Shown one piece after another: positions 43,242 to 51,790 of a stretch of DNA of 64,000 nucleotides. Under the pieces are notes generated by a model. The model worked only from the letters and a program-made list of their open reading frames with translations, had not been told where the DNA came from and did no database searches. Source of the stretch: Patescibacterium sp964487795 (GTDB lineage: Bacteria > Patescibacteriota > Patescibacteriia > Patescibacteriales > Patescibacteriaceae); the NCBI GenBank assembly GCA_964487795.1, contig CAZASI010000001.1, positions 1 through 64,000 on the forward strand. Direction: 5' to 3'. How positions within the stretch are numbered: position 1 is the stretch's first letter; every line of letters begins with the position of its first letter. Position numbers and translations under genes: made by a program.

Positions 43242-44468
43242 ATGAAAATAATAGTATACGCTTGGATACGAAGAATAGTTTTTATACTCTTGTTTATATT
43301 ATCACCGATAATGGTCGAAGCTGCGGGATGCTGTCAGGTAAACGGAAGCAGTGGACCAATTTCAGCAATTATGACCGAGGATGATATTACCTGCGATCAA
43401 AAGAACACTGAAAGTAGTGTAGCAGTATTTATGCCCGACAAAGTCGTTGATAAAACGGGTATAAATTGTATCGACAAAACAACTGAAACAAATTCCTCTT
43501 TACCAATAATTTCTAATCCCTTTGATGCACCGAATCTTTCCGTATCAATCCCGGGTTTTACAAGTTTTGGAAAAACGACTTGTACTAATTCTGAGTGCAT
43601 AAGCCCTTGGTTAGCAAGTTACATTGATGGACTATATCGTTACGGCACCGGAGCAATCGCTATTCTTGCGATTATTACGATGATGATTGCCGGAGTAATC
43701 TGGATTACAGCTGGCGGCAAAGAAGAACGCATCGCAGATGCTAAACAGTGGATTGGCGGAAGTCTTATGGGCCTCTTGATCGCGTTGAGCAGCTTCATGA
43801 TTCTAAATATTATTAATCCAGCGCTGACCGTTCTCTCCCCTATCAAAATAGCGTATATAGGAGCATTTGATCTTTTACCACAAGAGCCTGGTGTGGGCGA
43901 GGATCCAGACCCACAAACGCAATCAAATACTCCTGGGAGCTATCCTTCAGTAGGAGGTTCTTGTTTTCCTGTTGCCGGTAATAGTTATAGCCGCTCTACC
44001 TGGGGATTTGGTGATAAAAGAGTCAATAAAAACGGTCGACACCGCTGCCACGCGGGAGTTGATCTTTATACTAAAGGTTCTGGCTACTCCGTTGCCATGG
44101 CCGCTGGCACAGTACTATCCACGGGCCATTTTTATAATTGTAGCGGTGGTGCTGTTAGTGCTGTTATTATTGATCACGGAGATTATGTTGCCAATTATGG
44201 TGAAATTGACACCGGTAAAGTTAAGGTTAGCGTCGGCCAACAAGTTAAAGCAGGCGATATTCTAGGAGTAGCAACACGATGTGGCATGTTACATTTTGAA
44301 TTATATACGAAGGGGACAAAAGGCAATGAACAATGGTATCCCCCATCAGGAAAGACTATTAATGGTAAAAACTATTGTCGAGATAATTATATGTCCACTA
44401 AACCTCAAAATTTAATGGATCCTACAAACACATTAAAAAGTTTAGAAAGTAAGCTATGCGGAAACTAA
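43242..44468 (+). CDS. VirB2-like pilin domain fused to an M23 (LytM)-like domain
   Basis: Signal peptide (about 10-27), Cys-rich region, a two-TM pilin core at about 125-195 (YRYGTGAIAILAIITMMIAG...), and a C-terminal M23-like domain from about 240 to 405. The zinc motif H270-x3-D274 (HAGVD) and the terminal LHFEL (His351) are present, but the first His of the usual HxH (catalytic base) is Met349. Extra cysteines distinguish it from ordinary LytM domains. The start at 43242 follows the previous stop by 1 nt, as elsewhere in this operon; an in-frame ATG at 43227 is inside the previous gene. Confidence 0.78.
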   Translation: MKIIVYAWIRRIVFILLFILSPIMVEAAGCCQVNGSSGPISAIMTEDDITCDQKNTESSVAVFMPDKVVDKTGINCIDKTTETNSSLPIISNPFDAPNLSVSIPGFTSFGKTTCTNSECISPWLASYIDGLYRYGTGAIAILAIITMMIAGVIWITAGGKEERIADAKQWIGGSLMGLLIALSSFMILNIINPALTVLSPIKIAYIGAFDLLPQEPGVGEDPDPQTQSNTPGSYPSVGGSCFPVAGNSYSRSTWGFGDKRVNKNGRHRCHAGVDLYTKGSGYSVAMAAGTVLSTGHFYNCSGGAVSAVIIDHGDYVANYGEIDTGKVKVSVGQQVKAGDILGVATRCGMLHFELYTKGTKGNEQWYPPSGKTINGKNYCRDNYMSTKPQNLMDPTNTLKSLESKLCGN

Positions 44469-45604
44469 GTATACAATTATTATATTTGGTAGTGTTTTTA
44501 CTTATTTTTTTTGCTAAGCCTACGACTACACAGGCTCATCCCCTTAGCAGTACCTATATTGATATTTCTCTTAATCAAGGTGAAATTTTAGCAAAGGCAT
44601 ACGTACCTTTACCATGGTTAATCGAGTATACCGATAATGACAGCCCTCAACAATTACAAATTATTTTGTCGGAAAAGCGGGAAAAAATTACCGATTATAT
44701 ATTAAATAACCTTAAATTCAAATCAGGGGAAGCGGAATGCAAAAGTATCCCAACCGAGTTCAATTTAACTTATTTACCTGACGGACCATATGTAACACAG
44801 TTTTTTACTGTTGATTGCATACTATCTCCAACTTATTTAACAATAAATTATAATTTATATTTTGAAAGCCAGGCAAACCACCCTGCCTTTGTTATTGTAA
44901 CTCATGCAGATTCACAAAAAGAATCTTATATTCTAACTCAAGATAATCCTAATCAAGTTATAGGTTTAAAAAACCCGAACACCTGGATTCAATTTAAAGA
45001 GTTTATACAACTCGGAATCCATCATATTTTTCTCGGTTATGATCACATATTATTTATTCTCTTATTACTTCTACCCACGGTCTTAGCAAAGCGAGGAACA
45101 AAAAAAATTCTATTAATTATTACAAGTTTCACGATTGCTCATTCTCTCACTCTCGGCTTAGCCTCCTTAAAAATTATCACTCTACCGACACAATTAACAG
45201 AATCCGTGATTGCATTATCTATTGTTGTAGCAGCGTTGTTTAATCTCTACAAACCACACAAGCTTGATTCTTGGCTCATCGCTTTTTCTTTTGGACTGAT
45301 ACATGGTTTTGGTTTTGCCAACATCCTTGCGGCTTATGAATTACCCACCAATAGACTAGTAAAAGGGCTACTTGGTTTTAATATTGGCGTAGAGCTTGGA
45401 CAACTGGTCGTTGTCGCTGCTATCATGCCTATATTATATATTTTAAGTCACAAACAATGGGGATTGCTTATCTTCAAAAAACTAAGCATAGTTAGCCATA
45501 GAGAAAGTTATAGCCGATGGATAGTCCCCGGAGTCTCTTCAATGGCGGCGTTGATAGCCTTATATTGGTTTATAGAAAGAGCGTTCCAGATTACGTTATT
45601 TTAA
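44456..45604 (+). CDS. HupE/UreJ-like polytopic membrane protein
   Basis: A signal peptide (1-27), an extracytoplasmic beta-rich domain (about 30-165) with two cysteines, and then six or seven TM helices. Family motifs are GIHHIFLGYDHILFIL near 188, FTIAHSLTLGLAS near 222, LIHGFGFANIL near 283 and FNIGVELGQL near 310; the conserved His/Asp/Glu residues are thought to handle metal ions (the HupE/UreJ families are linked to nickel). The gene overlaps the end of the M23-like gene by 13 nt, so it is co-translated with the wall-active proteins. Its role there is unknown; supply of metal to zinc-type domains is one possibility. Confidence 0.8.
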   Translation: MRKLSIQLLYLVVFLLIFFAKPTTTQAHPLSSTYIDISLNQGEILAKAYVPLPWLIEYTDNDSPQQLQIILSEKREKITDYILNNLKFKSGEAECKSIPTEFNLTYLPDGPYVTQFFTVDCILSPTYLTINYNLYFESQANHPAFVIVTHADSQKESYILTQDNPNQVIGLKNPNTWIQFKEFIQLGIHHIFLGYDHILFILLLLLPTVLAKRGTKKILLIITSFTIAHSLTLGLASLKIITLPTQLTESVIALSIVVAALFNLYKPHKLDSWLIAFSFGLIHGFGFANILAAYELPTNRLVKGLLGFNIGVELGQLVVVAAIMPILYILSHKQWGLLIFKKLSIVSHRESYSRWIVPGVSSMAALIALYWFIERAFQITLF

Positions 45605-45618
45605 TTGTATATAAATAA

Positions 45619-46227
45619 ATGTTAAAAAAAATAATTGAAATTATCATTGTCATTATTCTCGGCTACGCCGCTTTTTTAGTCACAACCGAAGACGGAGCGT
45701 ACTGGACGCGATTTAAATTGTATCGTCAGCTTTTAACAAAACCAATTGAAAAAATACGCGACGATTATTCTAAAAAAGATTGTAAACAATATAGCGATAT
45801 TGAAAAGAGCAAAGGATATTTTGAAGCTTTTGTTACCGGTTACTGCAAACCGCAAAGCGAAGCGTATGAGAGCAGAAAAGATTTTCTCTGCGCTGTAGCT
45901 CTTAACTGCTCTTGCCCGATCGGTATCGATGAAAAGACACTCTGCTCATCAAATTCCATGCGTTGGAACGCCTGTATTAATTTTGATGAAAAAACCATGC
46001 TCTATTGCAATCAAACCGCGTCTACCTTAAAACCGGAAGACGGGCATGTTGCCGCCGACTGGAGTTGTTTCCCTAAAGGCACTCCTTTAAAAATTGAAAA
46101 TAAAGATTATCAGGTAACTGATAAGGGCGGTGTGATAAAAGGCCGACGCTTTGATATTTGGTTTAATAGTTGTTCTGCCGCGCTCAAAGCGACCGGCATC
46201 TACAAAGTCGCCATTCCAAAATTATGA
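45619..46227 (+). CDS. Membrane-anchored 3D-domain (MltA/RlpA-type barrel) protein
   Basis: One N-terminal TM helix (about 5-22), a charged stalk, and a C-terminal double-psi beta-barrel of the 3D type. The three aspartates are in VAADWSCFPKGTPL (D147), QVTDKGGVIKG (D168) and RRFDIWF (D179); FEAFVTGYC near 68 matches the family's leading TAYT-like strand. 3D domains occur in lytic transglycosylases such as MltA and in resuscitation-type proteins. An insertion with eight or so cysteines (CAVALNCSCP...) sits between the first strand and the barrel. It is the fourth wall-active-type domain of the operon and, unlike the others, keeps its key acidic residues. Confidence 0.78.
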   Translation: MLKKIIEIIIVIILGYAAFLVTTEDGAYWTRFKLYRQLLTKPIEKIRDDYSKKDCKQYSDIEKSKGYFEAFVTGYCKPQSEAYESRKDFLCAVALNCSCPIGIDEKTLCSSNSMRWNACINFDEKTMLYCNQTASTLKPEDGHVAADWSCFPKGTPLKIENKDYQVTDKGGVIKGRRFDIWFNSCSAALKATGIYKVAIPKL

Positions 46228-46436
46228 TTTACTTTAGTAAGTACGCCGAACAAAAATTCGAGCTGCTTAATGCTCATAAAGTATATATTCGTAAAGAAGA
46301 GGTTGAACGCGTAGTCAGCTCTCCTGAAAAGCTTGGAAAAATCGGAACATTAGTTACTGCTCAAGCTGACAATATAAAGGTTGTATATCAAAAAGAATCA
46401 AACCTTATAAAGGTAATTACCTTTTATCCCGTATGA
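46224..46436 (+). CDS. DUF4258 family protein, probable toxin of a TA pair
   Basis: The 70-residue protein MIYFSKYAEQKFEL... ends in KVITFYPV. This is the compact RelE-like layout of DUF4258 (SxHAxxRF-type N-terminus, VExVVxSPE, closing VIT-Y strand). The start at 46224 overlaps the previous stop (ATGA) and is preferred to an in-frame ATG at 46170 inside the 3D-domain gene. Members are often encoded next to DUF2283 proteins and proposed to be mRNA-cleaving toxins. Here the partner overlaps it by 4 nt. Confidence 0.75.
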   Translation: MIYFSKYAEQKFELLNAHKVYIRKEEVERVVSSPEKLGKIGTLVTAQADNIKVVYQKESNLIKVITFYPV

Positions 46437-46633
46437 ACTACGATATAGAATCTAATATTTTAAGTTGGGAACTTGGTTCCGGTAAAATTGTGAAAGTTCT
46501 TGAGCTCGGTAATTTTATCATTCACCTCTCCGGAGCCGGTAAACCGGTTCTTATAGAAATTCTCAATGCTTCAAGTTTTAAAACTAATCTCAGCAATTCA
46601 AAATTTTTAAAAGAGATGAGCGAAGCCACATAA
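46433..46633 (+). CDS. DUF2283 family protein, probable antitoxin
   Basis: The 66-residue protein begins with the family pattern YDIESNILSWEL and ends its core with PVLIEILNASSF, the G/P-x-hydrophobic-x-E-I-L-N-A-S signature of DUF2283. It overlaps the DUF4258 gene by ATGA. Toxin first, antitoxin second is the usual order for this pair. It is the last gene before a clear terminator. Confidence 0.8.
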   Translation: MNYDIESNILSWELGSGKIVKVLELGNFIIHLSGAGKPVLIEILNASSFKTNLSNSKFLKEMSEAT

Positions 46634-46641
46634 ACAATTTT

Positions 46642-46676
46642 AAAAGGCAGTCTGCATAGAGCAAACTGCCTTTTTT
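46642..46676 (+). terminator. Terminator of the pilin-hydrolase operon
   Basis: AAAAGGCAGT and ACTGCC-TTTTTT enclose a 13-nt loop; the stem is followed by six T residues on the plus strand. It starts 9 nt after the stop of the DUF2283 gene. Confidence 0.85.
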
Positions 46677-46688
46677 AAAAGTACAATT

Positions 46689-47702
46689 CTAAAAATAAAT
46701 AATTTTAATAAATTCCCGTTTAGCAAGATCAAGCAGATCTTTTTTTAATCCGCGCTCTAATACGGTGAATGTAGCGTGGGCATGAAAATAAACTTTAATT
46801 TTTTCAGTCTCATATAATGTGCTTGCCGAAAATAATCGATATAACTCAACTGAGTAATTCTCGGGTCCAGGAAAAAACATTTTAAGACCTGTTGAATTTG
46901 AATCCATTAATAGTCCTATGCGATTAACCTCGGCTGCAAGCAATGAATCATATAACTTGCCGCCAATATTTGTCATCAATTTATTCTTGACTTCATGCGC
47001 CTTGAGTAAAGCTGAAATACTTTTCTTTCTCCCCTCTTCCTTATTAAGGCCCGGTGGATCTTTGTAATATTCTAAGGCAATTGTTCCATTAAACAACATC
47101 AATAACCCTTTCATTGTTTCACTGATAACCCCTGAACGATGCTTAGTAGTTAAAATTATATTTTTATTTAACACAAAGCAATTAATACCAAGTTGTTCCT
47201 TGTCGGCAGGTCCATACCAAAAATCTGACGGAAACGGTCCAGCCGTATCCATAACCACAAAACCAATAAAAGGCTTGATCACTGAATCATACGGTTCCGC
47301 GCCAGCAATTCCCGGCTTTGATATAACTACTTTTTCATCAAGAAAGTCCATTATATCCGAAGCTTCAACTAATTTTGTCTTGTCAGCAATTTTTGATCCG
47401 GCTTCAAGCCATTGCTCCATTACATTTTTGATTACTTTTTTATTTAAAGAATCAGGCTTAAGCAATGGTTTATCAAGCACTTTTTTTTCTGACTGATAGT
47501 TTTGTTTAATCTTGTTTTCCGTGTTAATGGAATCGGTTTCGGGAATCATTATAATCCCATTTGATTGTCCTCTTAAATTTTCATTCTTTAACAGATTAGT
47601 TTTCTCTCCACTATCTGAAACAAAATATACTATCAAGATTAGCGCTGCCAAGAAAATGAGAATATTCATTCCTCTGAAATACTCAAATACTTTTTTTAGC
47701 AT
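46689..47702 (-). CDS. Single-pass exported protein of unknown function
   Basis: A TM helix (about 13-29) is followed by a polar linker and a mixed alpha/beta extracytoplasmic domain of about 230 residues with a single cysteine. No motif is recognised. It stands alone between a terminator and the rpoC terminator, with its own promoter (TTGACT/TTAAAT). It has a perfect AAGGAG Shine-Dalgarno 7 nt before the ATG, unlike the surrounding short-leader genes. The amino acid use (Lys, Asn, Ile, Ser) and strong ribosome site resemble the sorting-tail gene at 23569, so transfer from another lineage is possible. Confidence 0.7.
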   Translation of the reverse strand: MLKKVFEYFRGMNILIFLAALILIVYFVSDSGEKTNLLKNENLRGQSNGIIMIPETDSINTENKIKQNYQSEKKVLDKPLLKPDSLNKKVIKNVMEQWLEAGSKIADKTKLVEASDIMDFLDEKVVISKPGIAGAEPYDSVIKPFIGFVVMDTAGPFPSDFWYGPADKEQLGINCFVLNKNIILTTKHRSGVISETMKGLLMLFNGTIALEYYKDPPGLNKEEGRKKSISALLKAHEVKNKLMTNIGGKLYDSLLAAEVNRIGLLMDSNSTGLKMFFPGPENYSVELYRLFSASTLYETEKIKVYFHAHATFTVLERGLKKDLLDLAKREFIKIIYF

Positions 47703-47750
47703 TATTATCTCCTTATTCTATTTAATTTTTAATGTATTTCCAATTTCCAT

Positions 47751-47779
47751 ATTTAACTACATATTTATTGAAAAGTCAA
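47751..47779 (-). promoter_or_regulatory. Promoter of the lone exported-protein gene
   Basis: Minus strand TTGACT (47774-47779), 17-nt spacer, TTAAAT (47751-47756). Leader about 40 nt, ending in AAGGAG. The -35 is 4 nt from the rpoC terminator. Confidence 0.55.
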
Positions 47780-47783
47780 GAAT

Positions 47784-47826
47784 AAAAAAGTAGAGGCAGG
47801 TTTTAAACCTGCCTCTACTTTTTTTA
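47784..47826 (-). terminator. rpoBC terminator, symmetrical (bidirectional)
   Basis: AAAGTAGAGGCAGG-TTTTAA-CCTGCCTCTACTTT-type perfect palindrome with A-runs on one side and T-runs on the other; it can terminate in both directions. It directly follows the rpoC stop codon. Confidence 0.92.
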
Positions 47827-47829
47827 AAT

Positions 47830-50800
47830 CTAAGCTTCAACAATAATTCTGAAACCGGTACCGGCCGGAATCGGACGTCCGATAATAACGTTTTCCTTCA
47901 AACCTTCAAGTCTATCGATCTTACCGGTAATAGCGGCGTCGATCAGGACTTTAGCGGTTTCTTGGAAAGAAGCGGCTGATAAGAAGCTATTAGTTGAAAG
48001 CGAGGCCTTAGTCATACCCATGAGCAATTGCTTGCCTGTGGCAATCTTCTTGTTCGCAAGTTTAGCTTTGGCATTTTCGCGATCAAACATCAATTTTTCA
48101 ATAACTTCACCAACCAAGAAATCAGTTTCACCCGGTTCTTGAATATACACACGTGAGAACATCTGACGGGCGATAATTTCAATATGTTTGTCGTTCAAAG
48201 GCTGACCTTGTGAAGAATAGACGTATTGAATTTCTTTTACAACATACTTTTGAGTAGCGGCGATTCCGCGTAATTCGTAGAGCTGTTGTAAATCAAGAGA
48301 TCCGTCGGTCAACTGGTCGCCAATAATAACTGAAGCGCCGTCTTTAACCCAAATGTTAAAGGTACGGGGCACAATATATTCGCGAACTTTTTCTACCGGA
48401 GCAATAACTTTCAAATATTTTTCTTCCAATTTAACTTTGCCCGGGCGGTTAGCTTTGATAGTAACAGTTCCGGCTTTAAACAACGGAGTATCTTTCTTAA
48501 CCTTATCACCGTCTTCGACCAAAACCTCAACCTTAGCTTTTTTCTTCTTCACGCCTTTTTCTTTCGGGGCTTCCTCTTCTTTATCTTTAGCCTTGGCTGA
48601 CATAGTTGCTTCAGCAAAATAATACTTATCGGTTTCTTCACCGTCATAGGCAATAGTAACCATTCTGCCTTGTGAAGTTCCGCCTTCAGATTTCAATTCA
48701 GTAATTTTAACCGTACCTGCAACATCAGCAATATAAGCTTTTCGCTTTGGCTGTCGTGCTTCAAAGATTTCTTCAACACGCGGCAAACCTTGCGTAATGT
48801 CGTCCTGGTCGGCTACACCTCCGGTATGGAAGGTTCTCATCGTCAGCTGAGTTCCCGGTTCACCAATGGACTGTGCAGCGATAATACCAACAGCAGTTCC
48901 GATCTTAACGAGGCGGTTATAGGCCAAGTCAAATCCGTAGCAGGTCTGGCAAGCTCCACGATGAAGCGCACAACGCATAACAGAGCGAACTTCAGCTTCC
49001 GGAATATCTTCTTTAGCGGCCGCATCAGCCATATCTTCAGTAACCAACTCACCTTTCTTAACTAAAACTTTTCCTTCAACGTTCTTCAAATCAGCCGTTA
49101 AGTAACGTCCGGTAATACGGCGGATTAACGGGCGACCCATTTCATCACTTTCATCTTTTGTCATTAACAAACCGTCTTTGGTACCGCAATCATCTGCTGA
49201 GATAACAACGTCTTGCGCAACGTCAACTAAACGACGAGTTAAGTATCCGGCGTTTGCAGTACGCAAGGCGGTATCGGACAGACCCTTACGCACACCGTGA
49301 GTAGCAATAAAGTATTCCAAAACATCAAAACCGCGCTTAAAGTTTCCTTTAACCGGCAATTCAATAATTTTTCCTGAAGGAGATGTAACAAGTCCTTTCA
49401 TTCCGAGAATCTGAGTCAACTGTGCCCAAGATCCACGAGCGCCGGATTCAATCATCGAATACACCGGACCAGTCTTATCAAGTTCGCTGGTACAGATAAA
49501 GGTGACTTCTTCTTTGACCTTTGTCCAAATTTCAATAACTTTTGAATAACGTTCAGAGTCAGTCAACAAACCTTCTTCAAAATATCCTTGAATTTCTTCG
49601 GCTTGACGGGAAGATTCTTTAATCAAATTTTCAATCTTATCAAACTTAGGAAGATCATCCATTCCCCAAGACAAACCGGAACGAGTAATATAATCGAATG
49701 CAACTGTTTTCAAATCATCAAGCAATTTTACCGCGCGTTCTTCACCGTACAAACGGAAGCATTCCTTAACTATTCCCTTAACTTTAGTTTTACCAATAAC
49801 TTCGTTTACAAACTGCTGTTTTTCAGGCAATAAGTTATTAAAGATAATACGACCGATATTCGTTTCAACAATTCCCTTACCTTCCATCATAACACCAATT
49901 TTTTCACGCAAACCGATACGTCCCAATTCATAGGCGGTATTAGCTTCAACTTTTGAATGGAAATATTTTTCAACCTTCTCCGGTCCTTCAATTGTTGTCA
50001 TGTAGAAAGTTCCCCAAACAATATCTTTGTCAGGTGAAACCACCGGATCACCGGTAGCGGGTTTTAATAGATTGTGAGAAGCAAGCATAATATCGCGAGC
50101 TTCAGTAATCGCTTCTTCGGTCAACGGTACGTGAACAGCCATTTGGTCTCCATCAAAGTCAGCGTTAAAGGCTGTACAAACCAAAGGGTGAATCTGAATC
50201 GCAAGTCCTTCAATCAAGACCGGATGAAAAGCTTGAATACCAAGTCTGTGCAAGGTTGGAGCACGGTTTAAGAGAACAAAGGCGCCCTTAATAATTTCTT
50301 CTAAAATATCCCACACTTCATCATGTCCAGCTTCAATGTAACGAGAAGCGCTGCGAACGTTGTGAACGATTTCGCGTTGGATAAGTTTTGAGATAATAAA
50401 TGGTTTGAACAATTCAATGGCCATGCGCTTTGGCAGACCGCATTGATCCAGTTTCAAATTTGGGTTAACGACGATAACGCTACGTCCGGAATAGTCGATA
50501 CGCTTACCGAGCAAGTTCTGACGGAAACGTCCTTGCTTACCTTTCAGGGAATCAGCCAAAGACTTAAGCATTCTCTTTTGTCCGGTTGAAGCAACAACGG
50601 TTTTACCGTGACGGATTGAGTTATCAATCAAAGCGTCAACCGCTTCTTGCAACATACGCTTTTCGTTACGACAAATAACTTCCGGAGCATTTAATTCAAG
50701 CAGTTGCTTGAGTCGGTTATTACGGTTGATAATACGACGGTACAAATCGTTTAAGTCTGAGGTTGCGAAACGTCCTCCGTCGAGTGCTACCATTGGGCGC

Positions 50801-51768
50801 AAGTCAGGCGGAATAACCGGAACGACGGACATAACCATCCAAGCCGGGTTGATATTATTGGCGTGCAAGTTCTTAAAGAATTTCAAACGCTTAATTACCT
50901 TATCTTTCTTTGAATCAACAACGTCTATCAAAATCTTATCCAAGTTCTTAATTTCTTTTTCTAAATCAAGGCGTTCTAAAAGACGACGTACCGCTTCGGC
51001 TCCGATTCCGGCGCTAAAGATGTGCCCATATTTCAAGCTTAAGTTCTGATACAAATTTTCTGAAATAATCGCCAAAGGCTTTAATTCTTTCAATTCCTTT
51101 TGAGCAATAGTGAAAGCGTTATCAAGTGCGGCAATCTTTTCATCGCGAGCGACCACAAGGTGCTCAACCTCACGTTCAACCTTATCAGTAATTTCCAACT
51201 GACTCTTACCGTCTTTAGCCATTTTAGCTTTCTGATTCTTAATCATCGTAACTTGATTGGCGTGATCGGCTTCCAAAGCTTTCTTCTTTGCTTTGTATTC
51301 AGCTTTAATCTGATCCAAAGTCGCTTGCTTTAATTCTTCATTAACTTCGGTAATAATAAAACTTGCGAAGTAAACAACTTTTTCCAAAGACTGCATAGAC
51401 AAATCGAGCGCCAAGCCAACCTTTGAAGAAAGTCCGCGCAAAAACCAAATGTGAGTGACTGGGGTTTCCAATTTAATATGTCCGAAACGTTCACGGCGAA
51501 CTAAGCTACGAGTGACTTCAACACCGCACTTGTCGCAGACAATACCGCGATAACGAATCTTCTTATATTTTCCACAATAACATTCCCAGTCTTTTGAAGG
51601 ACCGAAAATACGTTCGCAGAACAAACCGTCTTTTTCCGGTTTCTGTGTACGGTAGTTAATAGTTTCAGGACGAGTTACTTCGCCGTATGACCAGCCTAAA
51701 ATATTTTCAGGTGAAGCCAGTTTAAGCTTGATAGCTTCGAAGTCGTTTGTTTTGATTGGGTTAATCAT
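47830..51768 (-). CDS. rpoC: RNA polymerase beta' subunit
   Basis: It carries half of the transcription active centre. The N-terminal zinc ribbon CYCGKYKKIRYRGIVCDKCG, the Mg2+-binding NADFDGDQMA, the trigger-loop region GEPGTQLTMRTFHTGG and the second zinc site CALHRGACQTCYG are all present. At 1312 residues it is close to the shorter bacterial types. A lysine/glutamate-rich insertion (about 1060-1085, KDKEEEAPKEKGVKKKKAK) sits in the C-terminal third. It starts 22 nt after rpoB and ends at a symmetrical terminator. Confidence 0.99.
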   Translation of the reverse strand: MINPIKTNDFEAIKLKLASPENILGWSYGEVTRPETINYRTQKPEKDGLFCERIFGPSKDWECYCGKYKKIRYRGIVCDKCGVEVTRSLVRRERFGHIKLETPVTHIWFLRGLSSKVGLALDLSMQSLEKVVYFASFIITEVNEELKQATLDQIKAEYKAKKKALEADHANQVTMIKNQKAKMAKDGKSQLEITDKVEREVEHLVVARDEKIAALDNAFTIAQKELKELKPLAIISENLYQNLSLKYGHIFSAGIGAEAVRRLLERLDLEKEIKNLDKILIDVVDSKKDKVIKRLKFFKNLHANNINPAWMVMSVVPVIPPDLRPMVALDGGRFATSDLNDLYRRIINRNNRLKQLLELNAPEVICRNEKRMLQEAVDALIDNSIRHGKTVVASTGQKRMLKSLADSLKGKQGRFRQNLLGKRIDYSGRSVIVVNPNLKLDQCGLPKRMAIELFKPFIISKLIQREIVHNVRSASRYIEAGHDEVWDILEEIIKGAFVLLNRAPTLHRLGIQAFHPVLIEGLAIQIHPLVCTAFNADFDGDQMAVHVPLTEEAITEARDIMLASHNLLKPATGDPVVSPDKDIVWGTFYMTTIEGPEKVEKYFHSKVEANTAYELGRIGLREKIGVMMEGKGIVETNIGRIIFNNLLPEKQQFVNEVIGKTKVKGIVKECFRLYGEERAVKLLDDLKTVAFDYITRSGLSWGMDDLPKFDKIENLIKESSRQAEEIQGYFEEGLLTDSERYSKVIEIWTKVKEEVTFICTSELDKTGPVYSMIESGARGSWAQLTQILGMKGLVTSPSGKIIELPVKGNFKRGFDVLEYFIATHGVRKGLSDTALRTANAGYLTRRLVDVAQDVVISADDCGTKDGLLMTKDESDEMGRPLIRRITGRYLTADLKNVEGKVLVKKGELVTEDMADAAAKEDIPEAEVRSVMRCALHRGACQTCYGFDLAYNRLVKIGTAVGIIAAQSIGEPGTQLTMRTFHTGGVADQDDITQGLPRVEEIFEARQPKRKAYIADVAGTVKITELKSEGGTSQGRMVTIAYDGEETDKYYFAEATMSAKAKDKEEEAPKEKGVKKKKAKVEVLVEDGDKVKKDTPLFKAGTVTIKANRPGKVKLEEKYLKVIAPVEKVREYIVPRTFNIWVKDGASVIIGDQLTDGSLDLQQLYELRGIAATQKYVVKEIQYVYSSQGQPLNDKHIEIIARQMFSRVYIQEPGETDFLVGEVIEKLMFDRENAKAKLANKKIATGKQLLMGMTKASLSTNSFLSAASFQETAKVLIDAAITGKIDRLEGLKENVIIGRPIPAGTGFRIIVEA

Positions 51769-51790
51769 ATGTATAGTTGATTATGACGCC

